Source of the DNA: CBDBDZ01 sp965204215
Lineage (GTDB): Bacteria > Pseudomonadota > Gammaproteobacteria > Pseudomonadales > GM7GCV1
Length of the DNA stretch: 64,000 nucleotides
Assembly (NCBI GenBank): GCA_965204215.1
Contig: CBDBDZ010000001.1
Coordinates: 1 to 64,000, forward strand
Reading direction: 5' to 3'
In this document: one piece after another, positions 29,045 to 38,638 of the stretch
Layout of the letters: every line of letters starts with the position of its first letter
How positions within the stretch are numbered: position 1 is the stretch's first letter
Notes under the pieces: generated by a model
The model's database searches: none
Told to the model about the DNA's origin: nothing
The model's input: only the letters and a program-made list of their open reading frames with translations
Translations under genes and position numbers: made by a program

Positions 29045-29587
29045 GTGTCAAAACCAGAACAACTCATCAATAAAGTTGCAATTATTGAACAATATATCAT
29101 CTGGCTACGCAAAGAAAAAGTCATCCTTGATGCTGACTTAGCCAAATTGTACGACGTTGAAACAAAAGCCATTATTCAAGCCGTTAAGCGTAATATAACG
29201 CGTTTTCCTGATGACTTTATGTTCCAGCTTTCCCAGCAGGAATTTGATGACTTGAGGTCACAATCTGTGACCTCAAGTTGGGGTGGCCGCCGCTATCCTC
29301 CATACGCTTTTACTGAGCAAGGCGTGGCCATGCTTTCTAGCGTACTACGCAGTCAGCGCGCTATCAATGTTAATATTGAAATTATGCGTGCGTTTGTGAA
29401 GTTGCGGCGCTTGCTAGAATCCAATAAGCAGCTTAAGGCACAGCTGGATCAACTCGAGCAAAAATATGATGACCAATTTAAAATTGTTTTTGAAGCCATA
29501 CGTCAATTGATGGCAACGCCGGAGGCCAGTAATAAACGCCCCATTGGTTTCACGCCATGGCCTGAAGAGGCAACAGAAGCTGAATGA
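29045..29587 (+). CDS. ORF6N-domain protein
   Basis: 180 residues from GTG 29045. The N-terminal ORF6N domain is clear: LRKEKVILDADLAKLYDVET, AVKRNITRFPDDFMFQLS, RYPPYAFTEQGVAMLSSVLR. It is a DNA-binding-type domain common in phage and mobile-element proteins. A C-terminal coiled coil (LRRLLESNKQLKAQLDQLEQ) probably dimerises it. It overlaps the recombinase start by 4 bases (ATGA), so the two are translationally coupled. Its role in the transposon is unknown; perhaps an accessory DNA binder for recombination or transcription. Confidence 0.88.
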   Translation: MSKPEQLINKVAIIEQYIIWLRKEKVILDADLAKLYDVETKAIIQAVKRNITRFPDDFMFQLSQQEFDDLRSQSVTSSWGGRRYPPYAFTEQGVAMLSSVLRSQRAINVNIEIMRAFVKLRRLLESNKQLKAQLDQLEQKYDDQFKIVFEAIRQLMATPEASNKRPIGFTPWPEEATEAE

Positions 29588-30816
29588 GTAAAAGCAAGCA
29601 ATCAGAAGTAATTGCCCCGCTCTTTTTATCCATTAACGATAGTGAAGCACTTGGTCAAGCGATTATAACCTTTGTTAGTGATGATTATAATAAAGCATTG
29701 GGCCAATCATTATTAAATGCAAAAAACGATGCTGAAGCAATATCATCTTTTCTCAGTGAATTTAGAGATTCGCCACTAACACTGCAATCCTACGCTAAAG
29801 AAATTGAGCGATTGTTGCTTTGGTGTATACACGTTGCCAAAAAAAATGTCTCAAGCCTGCGCCGGAATGATTTAGTTGAGTATCAAGCATTTTTGAAGCA
29901 ACCTATACCCAAAAAATTATGGGTTGGTCCCAAGGTTGCTCGTCAACTTAAAGATGGCACAATTAATCCCAAATGGCGCCCTTTTGGAAAAGGACTTGGC
30001 TCAAGCTCAATTAATAAAGCAGTCACCATACTTGATTCCTTTTTTAATTATTTAGTACAAACAAATTATTTAACAGGTAACCCTCTTGCCATTGAAAGGC
30101 GCCGCAAACGTCGCAATAAACAAAAGCCACAATTGATCGATCGCTACTTAGAAGTAGAAGAAATTTTTACGATATTATCGGCGATTGATGACTACCCTAG
30201 TGAAATTGAACAGAAGCAATTTCAGGTGCTTAGGGCTAAATATATCATATTGCTTTTATTTTATACTGGGCTGCGGATTTCAGAAGCTGCTAATCATCGA
30301 ATGGGTAACTTCATTCAACGTCAAGATAACTGGTTTCTAAGGATCACAGGTAAAGGCAAAAAATCGCGAGAGATCCCTGTCCCTGATGATTTACTTGCGG
30401 TCCTAGCTGAATTTCGTTTAAAAGTCGGACTACCCTCCCCTGAGCCAAAATTTCGTGAAAGGACACCGCTTATTCCCATGCAAAATTTAAAGCAACCAAT
30501 TAGCACACGGCGTATTGATCAAATTGTTAAGTGGGCATTTAATTTAGGTGCGGTAGTTTATGAAAAAAATAATGAACCTAGACGTTCATCAAAACTACAA
30601 CAAGCCTCAGCACATTGGTTACGTCACAGCTATGTGACATCATTATTGGACTCTGGTGCACCCTTGAAAGTGGCTCAAGAAAACGCAGGACATAGTGATG
30701 TAGGTACAACCATGCACTATCGGCATATTGCCCAAACAGATAGACATACAGTCACACGCGGACTATCATTGTCACAACTAAAAAATAAGTCAGGTGATAC
30801 GTCATGCCAAGATTGA
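29584..30816 (+). CDS. Transposon tyrosine recombinase (TnpI/TnpS-like role)
   Basis: 410 residues. A SAM-like domain (about 55-180) leads to the catalytic domain with YTGLRISEAANHR (Arg), ITGKGKKSREIPVP (beta-hairpin Lys), SAHWLRHSYVTSLLD (His-x-x-Arg), NAGHSDVGTTMHYRH (His and Tyr). All active-site residues are seen. In Tn3-family elements such enzymes resolve cointegrates; the palindrome at 28915 is a plausible site. It overlaps tnpA by 13 bases. Confidence 0.92.
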   Translation: MSKSKQSEVIAPLFLSINDSEALGQAIITFVSDDYNKALGQSLLNAKNDAEAISSFLSEFRDSPLTLQSYAKEIERLLLWCIHVAKKNVSSLRRNDLVEYQAFLKQPIPKKLWVGPKVARQLKDGTINPKWRPFGKGLGSSSINKAVTILDSFFNYLVQTNYLTGNPLAIERRRKRRNKQKPQLIDRYLEVEEIFTILSAIDDYPSEIEQKQFQVLRAKYIILLLFYTGLRISEAANHRMGNFIQRQDNWFLRITGKGKKSREIPVPDDLLAVLAEFRLKVGLPSPEPKFRERTPLIPMQNLKQPISTRRIDQIVKWAFNLGAVVYEKNNEPRRSSKLQQASAHWLRHSYVTSLLDSGAPLKVAQENAGHSDVGTTMHYRHIAQTDRHTVTRGLSLSQLKNKSGDTSCQD

Positions 30817-33800
30817 GTATCCTAAATGATAAAGAGCAAGAAGAGTTTGATAGCCCCCCTTTACTTAGCGTTGACAAGCGTGCTATTTGCTTCGCGATGG
30901 ATGATACTATCGGGAAACAAATTAGACGCTTACATGGACCAACCAACAAAGTTGGTTTTCTATTGCAATATGCCTATTTTAAAGCTAGCCGACGCCTTTT
31001 TATGATTAAAAAATTTCGACTTGAAGATATCAATTATGCCGCAAGATTATTGGGTATCTCTTATAACCACGTCAAAATCGAAAACTACAAAGGTACGGTG
31101 CTGGTAAACCATCAAATTAAAATTCTTGATATTTTTAGCTGCAAGCCATTTGAGTCACAAGCAACTTGGATTAACAAGGAAATAAGCACTAGAGTTGAGC
31201 GATTTATCGAGCCCAGAGAATTATTTTTTGATCTGCTACATTACTTGCATAACCATAACATTGAGATACCATCTTATCATGCACTAGTCGATCGCATTAC
31301 TGAGCATTATATCAATCATGAATCAATGTTGCTTGAGAAGTTAGATTTAACTATTACTGATGAGCAAAAAATTGCATTAGGATCGCTGCTAGAAACATCA
31401 GAAAAAAACACATCGGCTGTCTTGAGCCAATACCGCACAATCAATCAGTCACTACAACCCAAAAATATAAAAGCAAGCTTGTCCGTATTTTGTAAGCTTA
31501 GCGATATATTTCATGCGGTTTTGCCTGTCAAAGATGCGTTGGCGTTAACGCCACAAGCCTGCGAATATTATGCAACATGGGTGAAAAAAGCCAAGCTATC
31601 TCAAATCAAGCAAATAACTGATCAAAGGAAGTTATATTTATATTTGATTGCTTTCATACAACATCAATATTTTCTACGACAAGACATGTTTGTTGATATT
31701 TTTCTAAGATCAGTGCGCTCAGCAAAAAATGCTGCTGCCCGACTGTTACAAGAAACTGAGAAGCTCACGCGAGGTGAACGGAAAACAGCTATAAAACATT
31801 TGACCAAAACTAGGCATAACTACCGTAATTTGATTGATGAGATCACAGTGATAACAAAATCAGAAAATTTATCTGATTCAGATAAAATCCAACAGATATC
31901 AAAGTTACTTGATGAACACCAGCAACTGGAAGATGAAAAGCAGAAAGATAAAATAGCTAAGTTGGAAAAGTCATTAGATGACATTGTAAAAGATAAAAAT
32001 TTCTTTGAAGCGCTGGAAAAGCAATCAGTTAAATTACAGAATCGAGTTTCTGACATAGTAAAAACATTGGAGTTTAACCCAAGCTATTCTGATCAAACGC
32101 TAATTTCAGCGATAAAGTATTTTAAGAAAATCAATGATCAAAATGCCAGCAAAGCGCCTGATGAGTTCTTAACCCAAGATGAAAAAGAGGCTATCATTAA
32201 CGAACAAGGAAAATTTAAACTATCTCTATACAAGATTTTGTTTTTTATGCATACGGCAGATGCAATTAAATCAGGACAGTTAAACCTAAAACACTCTTAT
32301 CGTTATTTATCAATTCAGGATTACTTAATCGAAAAAGAAGACTGGGATGCACAAAGATCTGATCTGCTAAGGCTTGCAGGATTAGAGCATTTTTCGGAAC
32401 ATATTGATGTGTTAGCAAAGCTTAAAGCAATCTTAGGTGAGAAGTATCACTCTGTTAATCGGAAGATCATCGGCGGGCTAAATCCACACATATCTTTTAA
32501 TGAAGAGAAAAATAATCGTTTCCACCGCTGCGAGCCATGGAAGGGCCGAATGGCCCGATGGCGAGTAGTCCGCGGTAGCCGGCGATTTTCTGCAGAGCGC
32601 AGCGAGTGCAAGAAAATCTTTATGCCGGCGTAGAGTCATGCGAGAGCCGGTGCGCAGTGTGCGAAGTACACGTAGCGCCGGTGACGCGGACGGCCGCGGC
32701 ATGATAGAGTCGTCGCGCTAGAGCGAACGGCGCTGAGGGGTCACGACGGCCGAAGCGCATCCGGAGCAGCGCGACACGCTTGATTATTACACCTGCAATA
32801 GATGAGAAAGAGTCTAGCTACATTTCCGATTTCTTAGACCAAGTAAAATATATTCCAATTATCCAACTACTTTCTGACATTGACCAAATTACAAAATTCT
32901 CAAAGTCGTTCAAACATCATGCTATTAAACATGTTAAAAACAGGCCTGATAAAAACGTATTTCTTGCGAGTGTTATAGGGTTAGGCTGCAACATTGGCAT
33001 CAATAAGATGGCGCAGATCTCTGAGGGTATAAATCAAAATACAATGACTAACACAGTAAATTGGTACTTTAGTCAAAAAAACATAAACGATGCTAATGAG
33101 AAAATACGACAGTTCATTAGTGAGCTTAGTCTTCCACTAGTGTTTAAGAGCGAACTTTATCACGGTTCAAGCGATGGTAGGAAAGTTGGCGTTTCAGTTG
33201 ATTGTTTGTTGGCAAATTACTCTTTTAAATACTTCGGGAAGGACAAAGGTGTTAGTGTTTATAATTTTATTGACGATAGGCAAGTATTATTCCATCATAA
33301 TGTCATGAGCGCATCAGAACGAGAAGCTGCATATGTTATTGATGGATTAAACAACATGAATGCAGAAAAAATCGATATTCACTCTACAGATACACACGGA
33401 TTCAGTGAATTAGTTTTTGCAACAACTCATTTTCTTGACGTAAGCTTTGCTCCCCGAATAAAAAATATAGGAAAACAACGTATTTACGCATTTTCAAGTA
33501 AAGAAACTTACCAAAACCTTGGCTATCAAGTGCTACCTAGTCGAACCATTAATCAAAAATTGATAATTAGTCACTGGGAAGCTATCTTACGATTTATGGC
33601 AACTATACGGTTAAATAAAGTTAGTGCCTCACAACTATTTAAGCGATTAAGTTCTTATGCGAAAGATAACCCTCTTTATAAGGCAATCAAAGAATTTGGT
33701 CGTATTATTAAATCGTTGTTTATTCTCACCTACTTAGATGATGTTAAATTACGTCAGCGCATAGAAAAACAACTGAATCGTGTTGAGTCGTCAAATAAAT

Positions 33801-34111
33801 TTTCTAGGGCAATATTCTATGCTAATAATGGTGAGTTCCGGCATGCTGATCCTGAAGAACAGAATATGGCTGAGGGATGTAAAGTTCTGCTACAAAATAG
33901 TATAGTGTTGTGGAATTATTTATATTTGTCTCAATTATTGACTAACTGTGCCAATGATACGGAACGAGGTGAAATGCTATCTTTGATTAAAGAAAGTTCA
34001 GTTCTTTGTTGGGGACACATTAATTTACATGGAGAATTTGACTTTAAGAGGCGTGCAGCTAATGACACACCCTTTGATCTGAGCAAAATATTATCTCTCA
34101 AGGTCGCTTGA
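30804..34111 (+). pseudogene. tnpA: Tn3-family transposase gene tnpA, interrupted by the 257-bp element
   Basis: The frame beginning at 30804 encodes the N-terminal 574 or so residues, then enters the 257-bp element at 32526 and stops at 32633. The remainder resumes after 32782 and ends at 34111, with the DDE core including STDTHGFSE and the Tn3 C-terminal motif. Removing exactly 257 bases gives 3,051 bases, i.e. the intact 1,016-residue protein found at 53778-56828. Copy 1 should be transposase-deficient but could be moved in trans by copy 2. Confidence 0.93.
32526..32782 (+). mobile_element. GC-rich structured element, 257 bp, inside tnpA
   Basis: Begins CGCTGCGAGCC and ends GACACGCTTG. 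The intact gene at 53778 reads TTTCCAC directly joined to ATTATTACACC, and here the element lies exactly between these, with no base duplicated or lost. It contains several hairpins: GGGCC-GAAT-GGCCC, a long GATTTTCT...AGAAAATC stem enclosed by GCCGGC pairs, and a CCGG...CCGG stem. No convincing ORF of its own. Confidence 0.9.
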
Positions 34112-34115
34112 TAGC

Positions 34116-34153
34116 AAAAAGTAGTAAATTCCGGCGCTTATGTCAGCGGAACC
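34116..34153 (-). repeat. Right terminal inverted repeat of Tn3 copy 1
   Basis: Read on the minus strand it starts GGTTCCGCTGACATAAGCGC, followed by CGGAATTTACTACTTTTT. It matches the left end at 24248 at about 33 of 38 positions. It lies four bases beyond the tnpA stop. Confidence 0.88.
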
Positions 34154-34180
34154 TATAAGTTAACCATAGACATAAAGGAA

Positions 34181-34203
34181 GGCGCTTTACACCGGACGCT
34201 CAC
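34181..34203. repeat. IS66-type terminal repeat
   Basis: The reverse strand reads GTGAGCGTCCGG then TGTAAAGCGCC, identical to the IS66 end at 2000-2022. It abuts the IS66-like remnant that follows, so it is probably the relic of an IS66 end left after the Tn3 insertion. Confidence 0.7.
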
Positions 34204-34349
34204 GCAAGTTGCTATTACTGATCGTTATTCAATTTACAATTATTTTGATTCAAGCCGACATCAATTTTGCTGGGCACATTTGAAACGCGATTTTGTCAGA
34301 ATATCCGAGCGAAAAGAAGTCATTGGTAAGCGACTAGGCTCTGAATTAC

Positions 34350-35893
34350 GGGAGTGTCATTTAAAGTGTGTAAACACTCCTAAAAATAGGTTGGCTGGCA
34401 TGTAGTATCCCAACCAACCTCCTCAAGATCTCACAATCAAAACTGTATTGCAAGATTTTTATTTTACTGCTGTCATAGTGCTATGAAATACCCCATCATG
34501 GGTGAAGTTCACAGCGAGTAGCCACGGGCCACCCGCGGCAATATCCCAAAGCAATTCTACCTCCCTACGTGCTTGTCCTTTTTACGCAGAGTCAGGGAAA
34601 CGATCACTAAATTTAATTGCAAACTGATTTAGCGCGTTTTTCCAATCCCTAATTGGCATAGTCCATTTCTTTGAAACACCCCTTATGGCTAGGTAAAGCA
34701 CTTTCATGAGTGAAGTTTCTGTGGGGAAGTGTCCCCTGTTTTTAACAGCTTTTCGCAAGGTGCGGTTTAGAGACTCAATAATATTCGTGGTATAAATTAC
34801 TTTGCGGATTTCTTTAGGATAGTCGAAAAACGGAATTATCTTGCTCCAGTTTTCACGCCATGATTTTATGATGGCAGCGTATTTTTCACCCCAAGTTAAT
34901 TCAAAATCATCAAGGTATTCCTCTGCTAGTTCAACCGTATCAGCCGAGTAAATTTTCTTTAGCTCTGAGGCAACTAATTTTTTATCGGTATAAGGGACAT
35001 AGTTCAGTGAATGCCTGACCATATGAACAACGCATGTCTGAAAGATAGTCTTAGGAAAGCTTGCCTCTACTGCTTCAGGTAAACCTTTTAGGCCATCTGC
35101 ACATAAAATGAAGATGTCTTCCAGGCCACGATTCTTGAGCTCTGTTAATACTGACAACCAATATTTAGCACCTTCTGCTTCACCCAAGTACAGGCCTAGC
35201 ACTTCCTTCTCACCGGCAGTATTAATACCAAAAATAACATACATTGTTCGCTTAGACACAGCCTTGTTTAACCGACAATTTGCTACGAATCCATCAATAA
35301 AAACAATGGGGTAAAGCTTATTCAGGGGACGATTGCGCCACTCCTGCATTTCTTCAACTACGCCGTCGGTGATAGTCGATACCAAATCTTTAGAAATTTC
35401 ATGGTCGTACAACTCCTGCACATGCGCTTGAATATCACGCACTGTCATACCTTTGCCATACAAGGATAAAATGACGTCCTCAATACCTGATAATCGGGCT
35501 TTGCGCTTCTCGATAAGCTGCGGGTTAAACTCACTATTGCGGTCACGGGGAACAGTAATATCAATTTTACCGTTTTCTAGGAGCACTTTCTTGGTGCTGG
35601 TTCCATTGCGTGAATTACCGCTGTTATCTCCTTCTTTGGCATGTTTGGCATAACCCAGGTGGTGATCTAACTCAGACTCCAGCATACGCTCCACTAGCCG
35701 CTTTGAAAGAGCCTTTACCAGTCCGTCTTTACCAAAAATTTCATCAGCTGTCTTTGCATCACCGATAAGCTCGTCTAATATTTTATCAGAAATTGGCATA
35801 TGTAAATTCCTTCTGCTCAATTAATATCCTGACCCAGTGAAGGGTTACAGGATACATGGTTAAAGGCATTTACACACTTAGGCGGACACTCCC
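34350..35893 (-). mobile_element. IS256-family element, copy 1, 1544 bp
   Basis: Ends begin GGGAGTGTC on both strands with a shared GTGTGTAAA further in. A perfect 8-bp target duplication TGAATTAC flanks it (34342-34349 and 35894-35901). The copy at 51903 has the same length and its own duplication. Confidence 0.95.
34582..35799 (-). CDS. IS256-family (mutator-type) transposase
   Basis: 405 residues from ATG 35799, which has GAAGGA 7-8 bases upstream; the frame is open to a TTG at 35820. Family motifs: LVERMLESELDHHLGY, VPRDRNSEFNPQLI, YPIVFIDGFVANCR (Asp), ILCADGLKGLPEAVEASFP (Asp), TNIIESLNRTLRKAVKNRG (Glu region). Intact, and the predicted protein is the same as the copy at 51997. Confidence 0.95.
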   Translation of the reverse strand: MPISDKILDELIGDAKTADEIFGKDGLVKALSKRLVERMLESELDHHLGYAKHAKEGDNSGNSRNGTSTKKVLLENGKIDITVPRDRNSEFNPQLIEKRKARLSGIEDVILSLYGKGMTVRDIQAHVQELYDHEISKDLVSTITDGVVEEMQEWRNRPLNKLYPIVFIDGFVANCRLNKAVSKRTMYVIFGINTAGEKEVLGLYLGEAEGAKYWLSVLTELKNRGLEDIFILCADGLKGLPEAVEASFPKTIFQTCVVHMVRHSLNYVPYTDKKLVASELKKIYSADTVELAEEYLDDFELTWGEKYAAIIKSWRENWSKIIPFFDYPKEIRKVIYTTNIIESLNRTLRKAVKNRGHFPTETSLMKVLYLAIRGVSKKWTMPIRDWKNALNQFAIKFSDRFPDSA

Positions 35894-36237
35894 TGAATTA
35901 CTTAAACAGGAGTCGTCTCTGTTTTGTATCTGGCATAGATTCAAGGATGGTCGTATTAATCGAGAAGAATTGTGTCATCTAGCTAAGCCGATTCGCAGAG
36001 CAGTGGGCGAATGTCTGGAGCAAGGACTTTACACGGCACCTGAACTTCGACTTGTGCGTTTATGCAAAATGCTGCTGGAGAACTTTGATGCTTTGTGGGT
36101 GTTCCTCGAAGTTGAAGGAGTTGAGCCAACCAATAATCATCAAGAATCCTTTCTATTATCTAGCCGATGTGGTTAGAAAATACTTCAGCGGTATGACCGC
36201 ACCACCATTGATTCCAGCGACTTAAGCTAGGGGCTGA

Positions 36238-36525
36238 GCTGTTACAAAAAATTATCTAAAATTTCTGGAGCTCATAGCAGACAAAAGCGCTAATGAACTT
36301 AAATTATTATTGGATTTTTTCTTGACTGCCAGTGAACAGCAAGCACTTGCAGATAGATTACAATTAATTAAGGTCTTAATGGACGGTAAACTATCACAAC
36401 GTGACATTGCAGCTCAATACAATATCAGTATCGCTAAGATCACACGTGGATCAAACATGCTCAAGACCTTGAGTAACACTCAACTCGCTAAATTGAGACT
36501 ATTACTAAGCACAAACAAGGCTTAA
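36238..36525 (+). pseudogene. trpR: TrpR-like repressor, 5' end missing
   Basis: The frame from just after a stop at 36235-36237 reads FLELIADKSANELKLLLDFF, LTASEQQALADRLQLIKVLM, GKLSQRDIAAQYNISIAKIT and RGSNMLK. This is the Trp repressor fold with its helix-turn-helix (E. coli has the same ITRGSN motif). No ATG or GTG precedes the homologous region; the first possible start, TTG 36310, would remove helix A. The upstream side is IS66 wreckage, so the native start was probably lost. It converges on dctA. Confidence 0.75.
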
Positions 36526-36538
36526 GTTTATCCTGGCA

Positions 36539-37828
36539 CTATGCTTGTTTATGCAGCAAGTTAACGGCACATTTTTCATCAAGCCGTCCTTGCCATTTAG
36601 CAATCACAATCGTTGCAATACAATTCCCTATCATATTGGTTATCGCACGTCCTTCAGACATAAACCTGTCAACGCCTAAGATGAGGATCACACCGGCTGT
36701 GGGTATGTGCCCTATCATACTCAAGGTTGCGGCAAGTATGATAAAACCGCTACCCGTAATACCCGCTGCCCCCTTTGAAGTCAACAACATCAAGCCCAAC
36801 AAACCTAATTGTTGACCCAAACTTAAGTCAATCTGGAATGCTTGCGTGATATACATCGCCCCCATCGTTAAATAAATGCAAGTACCATCTAAGTTAAAAG
36901 AATAACCCACCGGTAACACCAAACTCACCACCGAACGATCGCACCCCAATCGCTCTAACTTAGTCAATAATAATGGCAACACTGACTCTGAAGATGAGGT
37001 GCCAAGTACAATTAATAATTCATCTTTAATATAGCGCAATAGACTAAAAATATTGATCCGACAGTAAAGCTTCAGCACCAAACCCAAACCAATAACAATA
37101 AAGCCCACACACGTCAAATAAAAACATAACAACAAATAAGCCATCGGTATCAATGAACTCAAACCATATTTAGCAACCGTATAGCCCATCGCGGCAAAAG
37201 CACCAAAAGGTGCAAAACGTACGATGACCGCTATTATTTTAAAAAATATCTCTAGTAACAATTGTACGCCGTCAATAACCGGCTGTGCTCGCTGTCCTAA
37301 TTGCAATAGAGCAACTGAAAATAAAACTGCGACTAATAAGATCTGCAAAATCTCACCGTCAACAAAAGCACTGACAAAAGTACTTGGCATTATATTCATT
37401 AAGAATTGAGAGAACGTGAGGGTTGTCAGTTGCTGATCCGTATATTGCTCAACATCCTTGCTATCAAAATCAGACAAATGTGCATCAACCCCAACACCAG
37501 GCTGCAAGACATGCGTTAACACTAAGCCTATGCAAAGTGCAATAAAGGTCATACTGATAAAATACACTAAAGCACCACCACCAATTTTACCTGTGGTTTT
37601 AAGACTACGTACAGCCGTCATACCAGAGACTAACGACAAAAAGATAATCGGTGTGATAATCATCTTAATCGCTTTAATGAAGAAAAACGCCCAAACTTTT
37701 AGCTGCAGTCCAAGCTCAGGCTCAAAAACGCCAAGCACAATACCCAAAACAATGGCTAACAAGACTTGTACATAGAGTTGCTTAAATAAAGGTTTTTTAG
37801 TCACTTGTGTCATCGTTGTTAGATCCAT
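36539..37828 (-). CDS. dctA: C4-dicarboxylate:cation symporter DctA (DAACS family)
   Basis: 429 residues from ATG 37828, close to the usual 428. The frame is open 31 codons further, but a promoter (TTGACA, 17 bases, TTTAAT at 37876-37848) lies inside that extension, so the shorter start is preferred. About eight membrane segments are seen, plus the family signatures LGTSSSESVLPLLL (hairpin 1 serines), YSFNLDGTCIYLT (NMDGT-like cation site), SKGAAGITGSGF and GVDRFMSEGRAITNMIGN. It imports succinate, fumarate, malate or related acids with Na+ or H+ across the inner membrane. Presence on a plasmid-like region is unusual. Confidence 0.92.
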   Translation of the reverse strand: MDLTTMTQVTKKPLFKQLYVQVLLAIVLGIVLGVFEPELGLQLKVWAFFFIKAIKMIITPIIFLSLVSGMTAVRSLKTTGKIGGGALVYFISMTFIALCIGLVLTHVLQPGVGVDAHLSDFDSKDVEQYTDQQLTTLTFSQFLMNIMPSTFVSAFVDGEILQILLVAVLFSVALLQLGQRAQPVIDGVQLLLEIFFKIIAVIVRFAPFGAFAAMGYTVAKYGLSSLIPMAYLLLCFYLTCVGFIVIGLGLVLKLYCRINIFSLLRYIKDELLIVLGTSSSESVLPLLLTKLERLGCDRSVVSLVLPVGYSFNLDGTCIYLTMGAMYITQAFQIDLSLGQQLGLLGLMLLTSKGAAGITGSGFIILAATLSMIGHIPTAGVILILGVDRFMSEGRAITNMIGNCIATIVIAKWQGRLDEKCAVNLLHKQA

Positions 37829-37847
37829 TCTTTTTTTTTCAACAACT

Positions 37848-37876
37848 ATTAAATCGCCCGTATCCTCAACTGTCAA
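37848..37876 (-). promoter_or_regulatory. Probable dctA promoter
   Basis: On the minus strand TTGACA (37876-37871), a 17-base spacer, and TTTAAT (37853-37848). It lies 20 bases upstream of the chosen dctA ATG. It is a near-consensus sigma-70 pattern. Confidence 0.6.
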
Positions 37877-37986
37877 GCGTCGGATCATTACAAAAATTAA
37901 TCTTATCTGCCAGAAATGCACAAATTACCTTGCAAATCAACAAGCATCTTTTTAGAATACAAAGCCTTAGTAATAAGGTAAACCTC

Positions 37987-38061
37987 ATGCATATTCACAT
38001 CATCCAACACGCAGCCTTTGAACCTAGTGGAACCAGGGGTCCGACCCCGATTCGGGTAATT
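37987..38061 (+). pseudogene. N-terminal fragment resembling a class I glutamine amidotransferase
   Basis: After AAGGTAA and ATG 37987 the frame reads MHIHIIQHAAFEPSG, much like the start of GMP-synthase-type glutamine amidotransferases (MHIHYLQHVPFEG). It then runs into a GGGGTC-C-GACCCC hairpin sequence and stops. Too short to be sure; treat as a probable remnant. Confidence 0.35.
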
Positions 38062-38101
38062 TAGGGTTAAATCTATCTGTGTGTTTGTAAATTGATCAAG
38101 A

Positions 38102-38638
38102 TTAATACTTGCGGGACTGTAAATCATCTAGTGCCATATGGACATGCTCGCAAAAACTATCAAGTATTTCGTGTGAATCATCGAATTTTTGATCAAGTAA
38201 ATTTGTTAACAGCGCCTCTACTGCGCGCAATAGCATTTCTGGTTTTCTCAGCGGTAGCGGTAACTCATGAAGACTTTTATAAAGCGTTGTCGATAGTTGT
38301 TGACCCAAATAATTCATTGCGGTCGCTGGATCATCTTCATCGACATTGGAAACTGAGTAATGCAACGATCCGGTTTCATCTTGCATTTTTTTGATCTTAC
38401 GTAACCCGCCTTCTTTTGCTGCAGCTTCAATATCAGCGTAAATTAGCAGCGCACTGCCTGGTAAATCTAACTCTGCCAAGTCAATTGCAGTCGATATCAC
38501 CCCTAATAAAAAAACTTTAACAACTTTAGTGAAGTCGACTTCATCGGATTGATCGCGCTCGGTTAACTTATGCAATTTTAATAGTGCTCTCGTCATCTCT
38601 TGACTGATCTCATCAGTTATTTCCTTGGTGCTTGTCAT
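38102..38638 (-). CDS. Unknown protein downstream of kfrA
   Basis: 178 residues, not recognised. Largely helical, acidic, with a hydrophobic stretch (FTKVVKVFLLGVISTAIDLA, about 36-55) that could be a buried helix rather than a membrane span. Its ATG overlaps the end of the kfrA-like gene by 4 bases (ATGA), so the two are translationally coupled and probably work together in plasmid maintenance. No motif gives a function. Confidence 0.65.
   Translation of the reverse strand: MTSTKEITDEISQEMTRALLKLHKLTERDQSDEVDFTKVVKVFLLGVISTAIDLAELDLPGSALLIYADIEAAAKEGGLRKIKKMQDETGSLHYSVSNVDEDDPATAMNYLGQQLSTTLYKSLHELPLPLRKPEMLLRAVEALLTNLLDQKFDDSHEILDSFCEHVHMALDDLQSRKY

Larger units (their letters stand above)
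24248..34153 (+). mobile_element. Tn3-family transposon with passenger module, copy 1
   Basis: Outer ends are 38-bp-class inverted repeats starting GGTTCCG and sharing TGACATAAGCGCCGG (24248-24285 and, reversed, 34116-34153). Inside, left to right, are three minus-strand passenger genes, a 1432-bp IS, an inner end-like sequence (28891), ORF6N gene, tyrosine recombinase gene and tnpA. Total 9,906 bp; about 8.2 kb without the IS and the 257-bp element. Flanking pentamers (TTAAA left, TATAA right) do not match, so one flank has been rearranged. The same transposon, inverted, begins at 53736. Confidence 0.88.
34204..36174 (+). pseudogene. IS66-like transposase remnant interrupted by IS256
   Basis: Two pieces, 34204-34349 and 35902-36174, join in frame when the IS256 and one copy of its 8-bp duplication are removed (GSEL|LKQESS). 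Motifs AITDRYSIYNYF, RHQFCWAHLKRDF and VEGVEPTNNH identify the C-terminal catalytic half of an IS66 TnpC. It is divergent from the IS66 copies at 1 and 49675. The N-terminal half is absent and the end is degenerate after NNHQE. Confidence 0.8.

Noticed and set aside
32526..32633. The tail ...RCEPWKGRMARWRVV as a real protein C-terminus
   Set aside because: The same tail ends the IS110 frame at 40712; it is just the element read in frame, not a shared domain.
37903..38127. Minus-strand 74-residue frame between dctA and the unknown gene
   Set aside because: Runs through a hairpin and a gene remnant on the other strand, with no motif or ribosome site.
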